Below are positions 1-12,054 of a DNA stretch of 64,000 nt, piece by piece. Numbering within the stretch: the first letter of the stretch is position 1; each line of letters starts with the position of its first letter. This DNA is from Metallyticus violacea (Eukaryota; Arthropoda; Insecta; Mantodea; Metallyticidae): NCBI GenBank assembly GCA_030762175.1, contig CM060833.1:163377001-163441000 (forward strand). The letters run 5' to 3'. The notes below the pieces were generated by a model. That model had not been told where the DNA came from and searched no databases. It saw only the letters and a list, made by a program, of their open reading frames with translations. The translations under genes were made by a program, and so were the position numbers.

Positions 1-48
1 TATTTTTGCAAGATTCGAGGGGTAATGGTGGTATGCAAGTTTCTTAAG

Positions 49-232
49 GGAAAGGAAAGTCGCTTATAGTGAGTCATGCAGGGTCGGAAAATAGAGGTTT
101 CATACCAGAGAGCAAATGGATATTTCGTTCACGTCGTCAAAAACTTCAGTCAGACTACCATATCGAAATGAACGCCGAATCATTCAAAAAGTGGCTCACA
201 AATAAATTATTGTGCTCCTTAGAAGAGAGTTC

Positions 233-282
<50 letters not shown>

Positions 283-740
283 TAATAATAATAATGGACA
301 ACGCCATTTATAGGTCTGCCACTTTTAACAACATTCCAAACAGCAGCACCAAGAAACAGGATATACTACTTCGGTTAAAAAAAAAAAAAAGATATTAAAC
401 ACTGTCCGACAAACACCATCCCTGAGTTGCTTCACACCATTTAAAATCCAAGATAAACGATATGAATTGGACAGGATAACTAGTCAAATGGGACATGAAA
501 TGGTTAGGCTCCCCCTTACCAGTGTCAATATAACCCTATAGAACTGATATGGGCTAAAGTTAAGGGAGAGGTCGCCGACCAAAACACAACTTTCTCACTA
601 GCAGACGTAGAAAAACTAATGCACAAGGCAATAGACAGTGTAAAACAAGAGGACTGAGTGAGATATGCAGAACAGTTTTAAAAGGAAGATTACCTACAAA
701 GAAATATCTGAAAATAAAATAAAAATATAAATGTTTCTGA
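49..740 (+). pseudogene. Decayed DDE transposase (arthropod Tc1/ISL2EU-like DDE endonuclease), 3' half
   Basis: The translation shows SRLIVSHAGSENRGF near 63-105, DYHIEMNAESF near 150-185, the second catalytic Asp in MDNAIYRS near 294-318, GHEMVRLP near 490-515 and YNPIELIWAKVKGEV near 523-572, which supplies the catalytic Glu. These are in the order expected for a widespread arthropod DDE endonuclease family, a cut-and-paste transposase. The 5' half with the first Asp lies outside the window. Frameshifts near 380-480 and 510, a stop at about 655, and an AAT microsatellite make it non-functional. Assignment to the family is from recall of its motifs. Confidence 0.75.
233..295. repeat. (AAT)n microsatellite inside transposase pseudogene
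   Basis: About 20 AAT units with one interruption. In the transposase frame it encodes an isoleucine run directly before the catalytic MDNA motif, where related proteins have a short stretch such as VIVMDNA. Confidence 0.95.
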
Positions 741-1825
741 GTAAACACGCCCACTCTCCCAGTAAACGTCTACCAAACTTGGCAACAGTGCGCTGTGCAT
801 ATATAGGTCCTCTTGTTTTGTCATTCTGTTTTGCGAAAAGTATAGTGAATATATCATGCTAATATGCGTATGATAATTTAAACGTGCTCATTACCGAATG
901 CAAAAACTGCTTAAAGTGGTCGCAAGCTTGCTATCTGCTCAAAGAGCAAAACGAATAAAAGACTGCGCACACGCGCGCGCGCCACATACACGACTTGTTA
1001 GATAATCCGTGAATAATGAGCTACATGTTCTTCAGTACAAGATGTCTTAATCCCTAAACATAAGTACTGTCTAACTCGTAAAGAACACAAACATTATTTT
1101 ATGTTGAAAGTGCCAAGTACTTTCTCATTAAGAATAAAAGCCGGTTTAACGTTATTGATCTAAATTGGAACTTTGTAAATACTGAACGCTATGTGAATTG
1201 CATCTTGCAGTTCGGTATTCAGTAATTTTGTTGGCCTTGTTTTTGCTTATTCCCTTATTACTAAAGTTGATACCATTAAAAAGAAAGCAGTATCACTAAA
1301 GTCCGCTCTGAACTTTATATCTAGATAATAATGGATGTTTTTAGATATTCATGGCTAAGAAATTTCAAGATTTACGAGTCCTAGCAAATCAATTTTAATT
1401 GTGCTTGTTTAAATCGCTGGCGAAGATTTTCCACATCGGAAAATAGATTTGGAACACACTATAGCATTTAAATTATTCCATAACTAGAAATCCAATGGAT
1501 TCAGGTCAGGTTAAAACGACCAGAACAGAATGTCTTTTCCGCTTGACCTACTCATTTATTTGAGAATCGCTGACATAGGTTCGCTCTGCAGCACGAGTAA
1601 AATGAAATTGCATAATGCATGAACTATTTACGGCGTGGTGAAAATAGTGGAATTTTCCATTAATATTTAAACAGTCCTTTAAAAGGTCGCAAGTTAACGT
1701 TCCAGGTAAAACAAATGTATCGCCAATTATTCCTGTTTCCAAAAAACTGGATGAATATTTTCATAACCACATACATAAATAATATTGTGAAAATCTCCGT
1801 TCATGTAAATTTATTGCAGCTGTTA
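741..1825. other. No recognisable feature
   Basis: AT-rich sequence after the transposase remnant. It has a short CA/CG run near 966-982. Only short ORFs occur and none resembles a known protein. I did not find the transposon's terminal inverted repeat. Confidence 0.5.
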
Positions 1826-1916
1826 GCATATTAAACTATGAACATGACAAAACAGTTCAGAAGATTTTAACTTGTTGTACAACCAGGGCATTGTTATAAT
1901 TAAAACAGTTAAAATC
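1826..1916 (+). repeat. Fragment of Penelope-like terminal repeat family (family E)
   Basis: Contains tagcatattaaactatgaac and cattgttataattaaaac. Both blocks recur, in the opposite order, at 4562-4582 and 4464-4481. The second block belongs to a terminus also seen at 41.4 kb. Classification as Penelope-like is inference. Confidence 0.5.
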
Positions 1917-2015
1917 AATGAAGTCGTAAGACGAAGGTAGAGGGAACAGAGGTTGCTGCGGCAGGCCAAGGCTCAGCCTGGGCTGTAGCGCCAAACGAGA
2001 AGAAGGTGTAAGATC
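1914..2015 (+). mobile_element. SINE-C 3' fragment
   Basis: The segment from atcaatgaagtcgtaagacg through ggttgctgcggcaggc to gagaagaagg matches the 3' part of the longer SINE-C copy at about 22.3-22.6 kb. The tRNA-like head is absent. Confidence 0.7.
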
Positions 2016-2440
2016 GATATACCTCAGGAATAACAGATAATACATTACTAATTAAATATCAGAACCTTCATTAGTGAAACAAATGATCACCTCGAATACC
2101 AGAAATGAAAGGATGAGGGAAGTACTGTAGTTCTGAAAATGCCTTACGAATGACCTTGTATGGATCTACGCGGGACAATTCAAGGAAATATGTGGTGGGG
2201 ATAACTTCTCAGCTGCACAAATTCAAAACAAACATTTGCAAGCGAGAAAGATGACAGCGGTACAGCTGTACAATAAATCGTCCCTACAAGGTGTTCAGTA
2301 CGGCAGTAAGAGAGATGCTAACCTGATTACCCTCTACACGCATAAACAGAAAATGAACTCGACCGGAAACCACTGTGCATCTTTTGCTCGTTCGCCAGGA
2401 TTATTCAAAAAACTTTACTTTTTCTTGATCAACATTTCCA
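2016..2440. other. No recognisable feature; ORF without homology
   Basis: Holds a 71-codon ORF (2236-2451) with no familiar motif. It could be a decayed upstream part of the hAT transposase that follows, but I see no conserved hAT residues in it. Confidence 0.4.
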
Positions 2441-2442
2441 TG

Positions 2443-2620
2443 ATGTCCTGAAAGGTGAATGCCCTGTTATAAACGGCATGAGTCTTTCCGAAATAACTTG
2501 TATTAAATATGCTCCAATCACTTCAGTGGAAGTAGAACATTCTTTTTCCACGATGAAAAATGTTCTCTCTGACAAGCGGCTGACTATGACAGTTGACACT
2601 TGAAAAAACATCTTGGGTTT
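2443..2620 (+). pseudogene. hAT transposase C-terminal dimerisation fragment
   Basis: One frame reads INGMSLSEITCIKYAPITS, then VEVEHSFSTMKNVLSDKRL. This matches the C-terminal hAT dimerisation motif (SveveRsFS..K..LsdkR), as in the CGGBP1-like branch of hAT proteins. The frame is open for about 56 codons and ends at a TGA at about 2602. No BED finger or catalytic core is visible upstream. Confidence 0.7.
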
Positions 2621-4445
2621 TGACCAAGAAAAGTAAGCTTAAGTACTTTAATTATACAATAAAAATATTAAGTATCTGAAGATTGTATTTTCATTAATTA
2701 ATGCCAATTTTAATTATATTACTGTCTATTATCAGTATTTTAAGTGCCGTTTGCCTGCTTATTTTAACCAAAAACAATGCTTGAACTTCCAGGCTCTGTT
2801 CATGACAATCTACAGGAAGCATATAACAATAATGTTTTTAGAAATTAATGGTGGGACGATGGTTGTCCGTGTTTCATCAAGGATGTGATATGTACACTAT
2901 CCTGGAACTGCAGCACATTACATAGAGTTGATTTAAACTGTTCTGGAGGTGGATGTGAAGGAGCTGTCTACACAGGTCAGCATTGCAGTGTTCCTGCTCG
3001 ATTTTCACAAAATTCCATCTCTTGTATGGATGTTTAGAAATGTTATACCGTTGCAGGCGACCATTTAACAGGTTATGCCAAAGAAGGTCGTGCATTTCAT
3101 GCCAAATTCATGACATATAATGAAACTTGGCTCAATTTTATGGGCCAGAATTGAAAATTCAGACCGATGAATGGTAGCACCCTTACCCCCCAAAACGTGT
3201 ACTTCAATGACCAAGAATTTTGAAATTGATTATTGAGCATATTCCAGAAGTGTCACTAAGGATGATATATAGAAGTGCATCAATATGCCGGTTCTAGAAT
3301 AAAGTGTTTCTCGCTTCAAATATAAATGTCCTGTCGTACATTTTTATAACTCTCATAGTTTAAAAACACATTATTTGCTGTTGTAATTTTTAATTGTGAA
3401 TGTTATTATAACTTTTACACTAAAAGCATGTTTTTTAAATACAAGGGACAGTCCAAAACTGAAAATATGATACTATATATGAGAAATTAAAGTACGTGAT
3501 TACAATGTAACATACCCTTGCATACAATGCACTTGAATCAGTGGGAAACATTCTTTGGATACTAGAAGAAAAGAAACCTGTTAGTTAACCCGGGTCACTC
3601 GTGCACCTAGACTTGGCAACGCAATATTTTTTCATTGACCGCTTTTGCATTTGCCATTACGTTAAGGGTAGTCACGTGGTAAAAGGTTGGTAAGTTAGTA
3701 GGGAATAAGCGGCAATTATATCGAATAGCCATGCAGGTTTTCCAGCTCATGTGCCGATATGAGTTGTCATTCAGGATGGAAACCTTTGTCTTTCAATTCT
3801 CGCGTAACTTCGTTGTTCTATCCTATATCCAAGCTTGGGAGAATGCAACGCTGCTATCTATTCTGTCAGTAAACTAACAGAGTTAAGTTAAACACAAATT
3901 TGCATTTATATGCATTATCAGTACACGCTTTGAGAGCTGACATGCATTTCTGCAGACTTAATCCTCTTTCCAAGAGAATTGCGCAGCACAATTCTGCGCG
4001 TGAAACTATTTGTTCTGTTGTCCGGTGCATCCGCTTTATTAGGAATGATGGCGCAGTTGGACAACAAATGTGCATTGATAGAAGTATTGCATTATGGAAC
4101 AATGTCCGGATTCTATACCACCGGGTTTTAGCATTGATCATTATTTCTAAAATTATACCAAACGATTGAACGCCTTGCGCAATGAATGTGGGTAGGTTTG
4201 GGAAAATTTTACTTTTGACTGTAGGTTTTCTGCACCTCGACTAAATACTCAGCTGAAAGTTTTTAGTTTTAACAAACCGAGATACAGCTGCACAAATGAA
4301 AAACAAAATATCTCATTGTGTGGAATGCTAATTAACAAACGGGAACTTCAAAAAGTATTTAGCATTTTTATTATAAAGTGAAGGAACTTCATCTGGATCT
4401 AGATTTTACATCTGATGTAAGTAAAAACACTGGAAGCTATGATAC
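2621..4445. other. No recognisable feature
   Basis: AT-rich unique-looking sequence. Two overlapping antiparallel ORFs of about 90 codons lie at 3866-4169. They are probably chance, since neither has a recognisable motif. A small inverted repeat, gcgcag/ctgcgc, is at 3983-4001. Confidence 0.45.
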
Positions 4446-4448
4446 TTC

Positions 4449-4600
4449 TTAGGCTTTCACGGCCATTGTTATAATTAAAACAGGTAAAATCTTCCGGCAC
4501 AGTCAGCTGTTGTTCATCATCCACTGATGATGCCAACCGCAGTAGTTAGTGAAAGCTATGGTAGCATATTAAACCATGGACATGGCAAAACCACTCACAT
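4449..4600 (+). repeat. Penelope-like terminal repeat (family E)
   Basis: Reads cttcttaggctttcacggcc, then ttgttataattaaaacaggt, then ttccgg and later catcatccactgatgatg. The order cttag-(g/a)-ctttcacggcca, tgt.ataat, ttccgg is shared, on the opposite strand, with the hairpin insertion at 41.3-41.45 kb. I infer a Penelope-like or related retroelement terminus; no reverse transcriptase is seen. Confidence 0.5.
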
Positions 4601-4978
4601 TAACTATTTTAATTAAATACTGGAAACTCATAAGTCAGATTAGAGCTAACAAAATGTGCCTGGTTCCTGTCAGTAACTTACACCAAGGACTCGAATTTTT
4701 AGGTGTCAAACAATTAGATAGATATTTTATATGCTGCGACTTGACGCGCTTTTTAAGTGAGATGTGTCGATGTAGTTGTTGTTGGATGTCTACCCGGGGG
4801 TCCCGCTTCTTACTCCGGGTCTTTCCGGGGCCCGAAGTCGCCTTTTGTGCTCTTGTAGTCACGGGAGGAGGGAGATGAAAGGAGGAGGTTCATATCACAC
4901 CACAATTTTTTTTCATTAAACTCCTAGAAGTGTTTATTCACAATACACTTTGTTGTCGGCCACCTGGTTCGTTACCTC
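4601..4978. other. No recognisable feature
   Basis: A 100-codon ORF on the plus strand (4576-4878) and a 75-codon ORF on the minus strand overlap here. Neither matches a family I know. The segment at 4780-4870 is locally GC-rich. Confidence 0.4.
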
Positions 4979-5050
4979 TTTGACACAAAATTCAAAATAT
5001 TGTTCCGTTTCATTGATCGATTTTAAGATGACGCCACAAGTGAAATAGTC
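4979..5050 (+). repeat. Family F repeat, 3' end fragment
   Basis: The blocks caaaattcaaaatattgttc, gtttcattgatcgattttaa and gatgacgccacaagtgaaat match the 3' ends of the longer copies at 48.1, 48.95 and 63.55 kb. Confidence 0.75.
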
Positions 5051-7200
5051 AAAAAATGAACCTTTATTTCAAATTTTAGATTCTTTTATCTCTTAAATAT
5101 TGAAAAAATATTTTTTTTTATATTTTACAATAAGGTGTGTGCTGTAATATCTTGGAGCAGTGGAGGTTTACTGTTACGAAAATATTTTTTTTTAGAATGT
5201 ATTATTATATTGTCATTAGAACGAACATTTCTTTCCTATAATTTTTTATGTTCCTAGCAAGCTGCCAAGCTCTTCAAAGCAATGCATAAAATGTATGAAT
5301 AAATGACTGTAGAAATAAGTCCGACGCCTAAAGTCAGTTGACATTTGTTTCTCACGATAGGAAAACTCCGGGGTCATCTAGGAAACTATGCAGACAGGAT
5401 TCGAATTAATTTGCAGGTATTTGAAAACCGATATTCTAACCACGATTGCTTCAGTGCCAGTAATTTAAGGAACAAACAGATTCATTTAAATGAAGCCAAG
5501 CCTTGATAAAGAAAAAAGTATTAATTACGGATCAACAATGTTCTGCAAAATCCTATTATGGAAATGAACACGAATTAGGTCGTCAAAGGTGCTTGGACTA
5601 CAAACATCCTGTAAGGTTTAAATTTTAGCTCTGTAGAAACTCTATGAGTCAGCTTTTTGGAATGTCTATTTCCTGAGATACGCGCTTAGAGGTTTCTTTG
5701 GAGAACGACATATTTCTTCAATATGCCGCGAATGTAATTAATTTATAAGAGCACTCGCTAATTTCCTAAATCACATCACTTATTTACGCAAGGTCCAACC
5801 TCTGTTGCTAATCTCTATCAATTTATACAACTCTGATCTCAAAAACTGAAAAAAGGAATAATTAATATCTAAATGCTGTTGTAAACAAAGATATATAAGT
5901 AATTTTATAAATAGTTCCATTTACGCAATATCTTATTTACACCTACTAATTGATTGGTGGCACTTAGATGGCCCTGCGGATTGGGACATGTACGTCCGTT
6001 TCCACACCTCGAAGGTGAAGAAGGATATTTAATCATCCAATTCATAACGTTATGTCTCTCCACGCATGCGCCACTGTCGTCCTCCATTCATACGCTTCTT
6101 GAAACCAATCTTAAAGACCCCTCCCAGGGCATATTGTAGTGTAAGTGCTAATAATACTATACCATATTGCCAACACTACAGTACTAACTTTTAAGTGCCA
6201 TAATATCAAGAGTTTTTCTTCCGTTAGAACACGTCGTTTTCGGTTCTTCTATTGTTCATTCGAAGAATTTCTTAAAGTACCTTTTGGGGGTGCCTTAATT
6301 TCTGCATATTGTTTTCATAACGCTTCACATTGAGTGTTGCCTCATACTCGAGAAAATTCACAAGCAAAGAGTTCCCAAAACCAAAGAGGAATAGCACCAT
6401 GATTGCGTGCTCGCGCGTTCACGTGTTTCCATTGCTGACTTTGTCGTTTGTTCTCGGACTTTCAGTGCCATGTTTTGTCCCTGATGACGAATTAGGACAG
6501 AAACACGTGCTCTTTCTCATTGTACCGTTGCAGGTGACTTAGAGGTACAATGGGTATTCATAATTAAGTTGAATAATGGATTATAATATAATTTATTTAA
6601 ACATAAGAAGATATTCTGTGATACTTCTGCTCCTCAAGTAACTGGAGCCCTCTGCACGCCAAATTATATTTTCGGTACTCTTACTGAAAGTTGTCTTTGA
6701 TACTGGAATGTATGAAACCATGGTTATCTTCACCAAAACACGAAGTTAATTCCCTGAAATCCTTCGGGTTTTTTCAAACGTTTTTAATAACTCGCTTTCT
6801 TATCTGTTCGGGTGGAATTTTGTAATTAATTTTTCATGCTCTTCTAAATGAGTTACAGACTTGAAAAATTGCACATAGGGCAGAAAAGGATGACAATACA
6901 ATATAATACGGTAATTATCATGGTTCAATGGTTCCACGGTTCAAAAATATGGTTCCGCAGTTTTGAAAGTAAAGCAGCGCAATATCAAACACCAAGGTTT
7001 TAAAAAATGTAAGAATGAATAGTAAGAACACATTTCTGTAGTTTCGTTAATAACGCATAAGGATATAAAATTTATAATAATCTTTATTTAAAAACAAGAA
7101 CAGTTGCTATGATGACTGTATCATATTTATCAGTACAATACATAAATTATAGTGTAACTTTATTATATTTAATGTCGACGTTTTATTTTAATCTAAAATG
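5051..7200. other. No recognisable feature
   Basis: AT-rich. Short ORFs at 5954-6139, 6145-6333 and 6330-6542 are nearly end to end, but the frames differ and no protein family is recognisable. I would not call a gene. Confidence 0.45.
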
Positions 7201-7218
7201 ATTAGAATTCTTTTTGTT

Positions 7219-7422
7219 ATATTTTGATAACAAGATAGCAGCCATAGCAACTATTCAAATAAACAGCGCGATGTCGAACGCGCAAATTCCAAGAAACGCG
7301 TGGCTCAAGCGCGATCAACTGAGACGATGGAAAAACGTTCTTCTGAACTCGCTAATGACCGCAACGACATGCTAAATATTTTGATAACAATACAGTCGCC
7401 ATGGCAACTTTTCAAATAAAAA
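7219..7422 (+). repeat. Local direct duplication (two diverged units)
   Basis: Units at about 7219-7263 and 7377-7422 share ttttgataaca, cagtcgccatggcaac/cagccatagcaac and ttcaaataaa. They are separated by about 115 bp of CpG-richer sequence. Origin unknown. Confidence 0.6.
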
Positions 7423-7920
7423 CATCAAATTTAAATTCTCACAATTAAATCCTTACAAATAACATTTAATAAATATGTTTATATTACATAAATTCAATTG
7501 CGCTAGTATTAATGTGTAACATGTGTATTAATAATGTATGAATAATTTCAACTGTGTAAATAAGTAGTGAACGAGTATTATATTTATATAATATAATGAG
7601 TGACTATTATCAAAGATTTTGACTTCTATATTGAGGATCTGGTACAAATGAATGTAATAATGAAATAAAAATTTCCAAAATTAACTTTGTGTTTCTGTAT
7701 TTTGTTTTTAATAAAAAAAATAATTAATCAACTGTTTCGATACATCAATGGAGTAGATAAAAACAATTTACTATTTTAGGTGTGATCAAGAGAAAACAAA
7801 ATGAACTAAATCTAAAAGTTGCTCAGTTTTTCTCATTATTTAATCGAGATGTCTAATACTGATCGCAAAATTACGTGCACACAAGACTAAAAAGTAGAAA
7901 ATAATTTGAATAAAAAAAAT
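7423..7920. other. No recognisable feature
   Basis: Very AT-rich; no ORF of note. Confidence 0.5.
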
Positions 7921-7922
7921 TA

Positions 7923-8340
7923 AAAACCACGTTTTTATTTTCTTAACAGAATAAAAGTTTGATGCTTATTAAAAAAATAGAAAATTTAAAACTAAATTAC
8001 AAATCAACTAAAAAGTATATACAATAATTCATCCTAGCCAAATGCAGATTTATAACCGCATGCAATAGATAAAATTAATAACTGTTAAGGGTATTTATAG
8101 TTTAAATTAATCACACAAAAGGTTCAGACAAACTATTGCATGCGCCCCACGTTTTTCGTTTGGAAGAATTTTTCTAAAAAGTTTATGAGATTATAAAGTT
8201 GCATATGGTTATAAATCTGTATTTGGTTAGGATGAATTATTTTACATACTTTTTAGTTAATTTATAATTTAGTTTTAAATTTTCTGTTTTTTTGAATAAG
8301 TATCAAGCTTTTATTCTGTTAAGAAAATAAAAACGTGTTT
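7923..8340. mobile_element. Foldback element with long inverted repeats
   Basis: Arms 7923-8066 and 8199-8340 are inverted copies of about 142 bp with high similarity (by eye about 90%). The ends read ccacgtttttattttcttaa and its complement. The central 130 bp contains gcatgcaatag/ctattgcatgc (8058-8068 and 8131-8141), a second nested inverted repeat. No ORF. It resembles a non-autonomous foldback DNA transposon. The flanks are A/T-rich, so I cannot define a target duplication. Confidence 0.8.
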
Positions 8341-8370
8341 AAAAAAAAAAACAGAGAAATAAAAAAGAGA

Positions 8371-8373
<3 letters not shown>

Positions 8374-8402
<29 letters not shown>
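8374..8402. repeat. (AT)n microsatellite
   Basis: About 14 AT dinucleotides immediately downstream of the foldback element. Confidence 0.9.
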
Positions 8403-9145
8403 TCTCTTTACTCGCTTGCATTTCTAATGTTGTACGGTCACATGCACCCTAACCTTACTTCCAGCACACCAAACAAACATGCGATAGCGAACAACGAACG
8501 TTTTGTCTATTTCCCTACAATTAGCTTTATCATTCATAAAGAGCAATGTTACCAACTTTTGCACGTCTTGAATTCTGTGTGTAGGGACTCGTTTTCGTTT
8601 GAATTCTCCTTAAGGAATGATACAAATTTATTCGGACGCCTTGTATCTATTCATTTTCATTCAACATTGCTTGACACGTTAATGTAAAGGGCACAATGTT
8701 TGAAATCAAGCTGCAAGATAAATCATGTCGAGCTGAATTATATTCAGCAGATTACTACCGGCAGCTAAAAGCTTCCGATTAGTCTCACAGGAGGGTAAGG
8801 AAAAGTGGCTAGGGACTTTCAAAGACCTGGAACCTTGCATAAAAATAAATCTAGAGCATATCTAGTCGATACAGACTCTGCAAGAGAGGTAAAACCATGT
8901 TCTTATAAATATATTTCAAAATCTCCTTTTATATCCATGGCATCATTATAGTGTACATTTTTCCTGTTCTAAAGGAATATATAAATACATTTGCAATGAA
9001 CCAAAGAGGTTCACAAATGTCTAGAAGATATGTTCATAGAAAATGCTCGAATATTTCCCCCCAGCGTGTCCGCGCTTATGGTAAATCTGCTATCCACTAA
9101 TCTAAAGGAAGTCCGAAACGGTCCTACCTGGATTCGAACTTTTTT
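8403..9145. other. No recognisable feature; 86-codon ORF
   Basis: ORF 8427-8687 (plus) has no familiar motif and no flanking gene structure. Probably chance. Confidence 0.4.
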
Positions 9146-9146
9146 G

Positions 9147-9300
9147 AGTAGTGTTTAACGCCTTTTTGTACTACTAAAACACCAAAGGGGGTAGACACTG
9201 ATGATACATAAAACGAAATGATATATTGGGAAAGGATATATATATATATATATTTATTTATTTATATTGGAAGGAAGCGTTCCAGACCAAAGTTCAGGGT
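9147..9300 (-). mobile_element. SINE-A, 3' portion, joined to SINE-B
   Basis: Antisense SINE-A from its 3' end (gtagtgtttaacgcc) through gatgatacataaaacgaaat to aaggaagcgttccagacc. A (TA)n run at 9237-9252 interrupts it. It stops abruptly at 9300, where plus-strand SINE-B begins with no spacer. Confidence 0.8.
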
Positions 9301-9505
9301 CAATGGATTTTTTCGGGCGTAAAAATACTAAGTATGACTTCCTTCGGAGGGGAGGTAAAGCTATGGGTCCCGTGTTTAGGGCATGTAAAAAGAACATCCA
9401 GCCTAAAAGAAGAGGTCTCTGAGCAAAATTTATCGGCCGTTTCACACCCTGAATTGAATGTAAGCTGATAAGCTGAGATGTTAAAGAACGTCCGTAAATA
9501 AAACG
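9301..9505 (+). mobile_element. SINE-B, head missing
   Basis: Begins at caatggattttttcgggcg and runs through cttccttcggaggggaggta and gagcaaaatttatcggccgt to the 3' end aacgtccgtaaataaa. The tRNA-like promoter region is absent. Confidence 0.85.
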
Positions 9506-10674
9506 AATCAACAATTTAAGAAAATATTACGTCACACTTACATATTTATCTAGTATAGTGAAAAGCACACAATATACATAACAAGCTACTACTTCAATCC
9601 TCACAGGCCTTGCAGTTTCTTTCTTAAAAACAAAAACTGTAATGCTGTTATCCAACTTGTAAATTCCTCCTGCAGAGCTGAGTAAATTTAACAACGCTCC
9701 ACTTCTCCAGCAGAAACAAGATAGAATGAAAAGCGTATAATTATCTGCATGGAGGTCATTACTCATAAATATTTAGCATTCATATTGAAAAGCGTGGCTG
9801 GCATTGGAAATCTGTCATTTCCAGATCATAATGAAACCAATTACTGAGTCGCTGCTTGAGCGAATTGTCAATGCTTGGAGATTAATTAAAAAGGTAAATA
9901 AAATCTTTTGGAATCTGCTTGGCTATTTAGTCTGTTTTCAGGTTTTAAAACACTTGGAAACTGCACAAAAGTATTAGCTAAATGGAAATTCGCACGTATC
10001 TGAAAGTTTATGTGCATAGTTTACCTGACAAAATATATACTGCTTTTTTTTTTTTTGCACTTGATTCATTATTTACATCTTTGGAAGGAAAACGTTTGTA
10101 TTAAATATATTTTCGATAAGTATTATCGAATTTAAATAAATATAATGTTCCAAGAAAATCACTTTTTTTCCCCCCAAATTCATGTTTATTCCCATAACAC
10201 TTGCTACGTTGCAAGTTTAACTTTGCTCTCAGAAAGTATTCATGTAATGTTCAATAAACTGAATAGATTTATAAAATACAAATTCTCTTTCACCAACACG
10301 GATACAAAAAGATATTATAATGGTTTTTACATTAGGTATAAAAAAAAACATACCAGCCTATCTTGTTCCAATATCTCCAAAATTCGCTCAATTTTACGTA
10401 AAATTTAAAGGTTGCTACAAAAGTTCGACCATTAAGATTTCTTCATTTCAAACAAAAAGCATATAAAATTTATGTTGCTAGTTTTCATTCTACATTATAT
10501 ATAATAAGAGCTTCATAATAAATAAAGTGTATATACGTTAAATTAATTTTAAGAATGAATGGTACTTATTGCCTATAATGTCAGATTATCGAAGATATAC
10601 TTTTAAATTATTACAATCCCGTAATTAAATATATACTACTTTAAAAATAAACATTTACAATAATTCTTTTTAAA
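9506..10674. other. No recognisable feature
   Basis: AT-rich with a poly-T tract near 10045-10058. An 87-codon ORF at 10145-10408 has low-complexity composition and no homology that I recognise. Confidence 0.45.
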
Positions 10675-10683
10675 AGAGATTTT

Positions 10684-10956
10684 TAAATAGTGTTTAACGG
10701 ACGTTTTTACTACTGAGGCAATGAGACACTGGTGATACATAAGATGAAATGATAAATTGGGAAAGGATTTTTTAAGTAAGGGGACGTTCCAGGTCTAAAT
10801 TTAAGGTATCACCCCGGCATTTGCCATTTATGAGGACTGAGAGAAAAACCTGCAAAAAACCCTCAGTCAGGGAGGATGGTCCTGATGGATTTCGAACCCC
10901 ATACTTCCCGCTTACGAGGCCGCGCCTTAACGACCTCGGCCACCCGTGGCGGTCAC
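10684..10956 (-). mobile_element. SINE-A, full length
   Basis: Complete antisense copy, with box B complement ttcgaacccc and box A complement ccttaacgacctcggccacc at the right end. The 9 bp duplication agagatttt flanks it at 10675-10683 and 10957-10965, which fixes the insertion. Confidence 0.95.
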
Positions 10957-10965
10957 AGAGATTTT

Positions 10966-12050
10966 CTGAATGGATGGAATGATAGAAAAATAATAAATTT
11001 AATCTTCAATGACAGTTAAAATGTCTTCAGGAGAACCTGAAGGGAACGAAAACTCATCAAAAATTAGGATTAGAAGTACCGGTAACAACAGAAAATTTGT
11101 AGTATTGGATAATGCTACCAACATAGCCCGACAAATGTTATCCAAACTTTAACAAAAATCTACCAAAATAATCTTATTTACATTTATTTGAATGCTGGAT
11201 ATTTTGTTCATTGCACCTAGGACTGGCTTTTTCAAACAGAAAAGTATTTACTTTTAATAATTTGGTCACCTCTGTATATGTTAAAAAATAAGTCATATTA
11301 TAACAAATTTCACTTTTTAATCTCAGAAATTGGAACAGGCGTTCTTCCGTCAACACCAGACGCAGCAAACTCTAATATTAGAGTTATTAAAAACTCTAAT
11401 ACGAATTGGAGAAGATAACATATGGCAATCCCGAGTTGATATAGGAAAATTAATACATGTTTTTATTAGTATGAGAGAATAGTTTTAAAAAACACGCACG
11501 CACATTTTATTTCAGACGTAGGCTCATGTTCTCACTCAAGAGATTTATTACCTAAAGATTACAAAAGAGCACCACAATAATTTAAAAGAGAAAACGGTGA
11601 AACATAAATGTTATACTAAAAATAAATCAATGACTGAACAAACAGGCTGAACAGCTTACAAAAAAGTATAACGATTCCGCATTATTTTTGACCAATCACT
11701 ACGCAAGTGTTTACGCAAATTGACAAGTAAAAACAAAACTCAACAATCAAATTTGTTATTTCAGTAAGAAAGCTTACTGTTGCAAAATATATAAAAGATT
11801 ACATCTTATATATAATAAAGAAAAAATGCATATATGAATAAGAATAAATAAAAAAACGGTACAAAAATTCCAAAAATAATGCCGAAGTTAATAAAAAAAT
11901 ATAACCGACCAAGTATAGCACAGAATTAAATACAATATGTACAAAAAAAGCGGAAAAAAAAAACCGTTAATGAATTGGCAGGAGAAAGAAATTTCGCAGC
12001 TATGGGTAATCAGCGAGGCTTTATGAACCTTCACAAACGATGCGCCCGAA
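10966..12050. other. No recognisable feature
   Basis: AT-rich. A short inverted pair ctctaatattagag lies at 11370-11383. Minus-strand ORF 11174-11368 is unassigned. Confidence 0.45.
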
Positions 12051-12054
12051 CCAC

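Noticed and set aside
3866..4169. Overlapping 89- and 91-codon ORFs on opposite strands
   Set aside because: Two open frames antisense to each other with no motif, typical of a chance stop-free stretch.
10145..10408. 87-codon ORF
   Set aside because: Composition is driven by AT-rich sequence with homopolymers, and no family is recognised.
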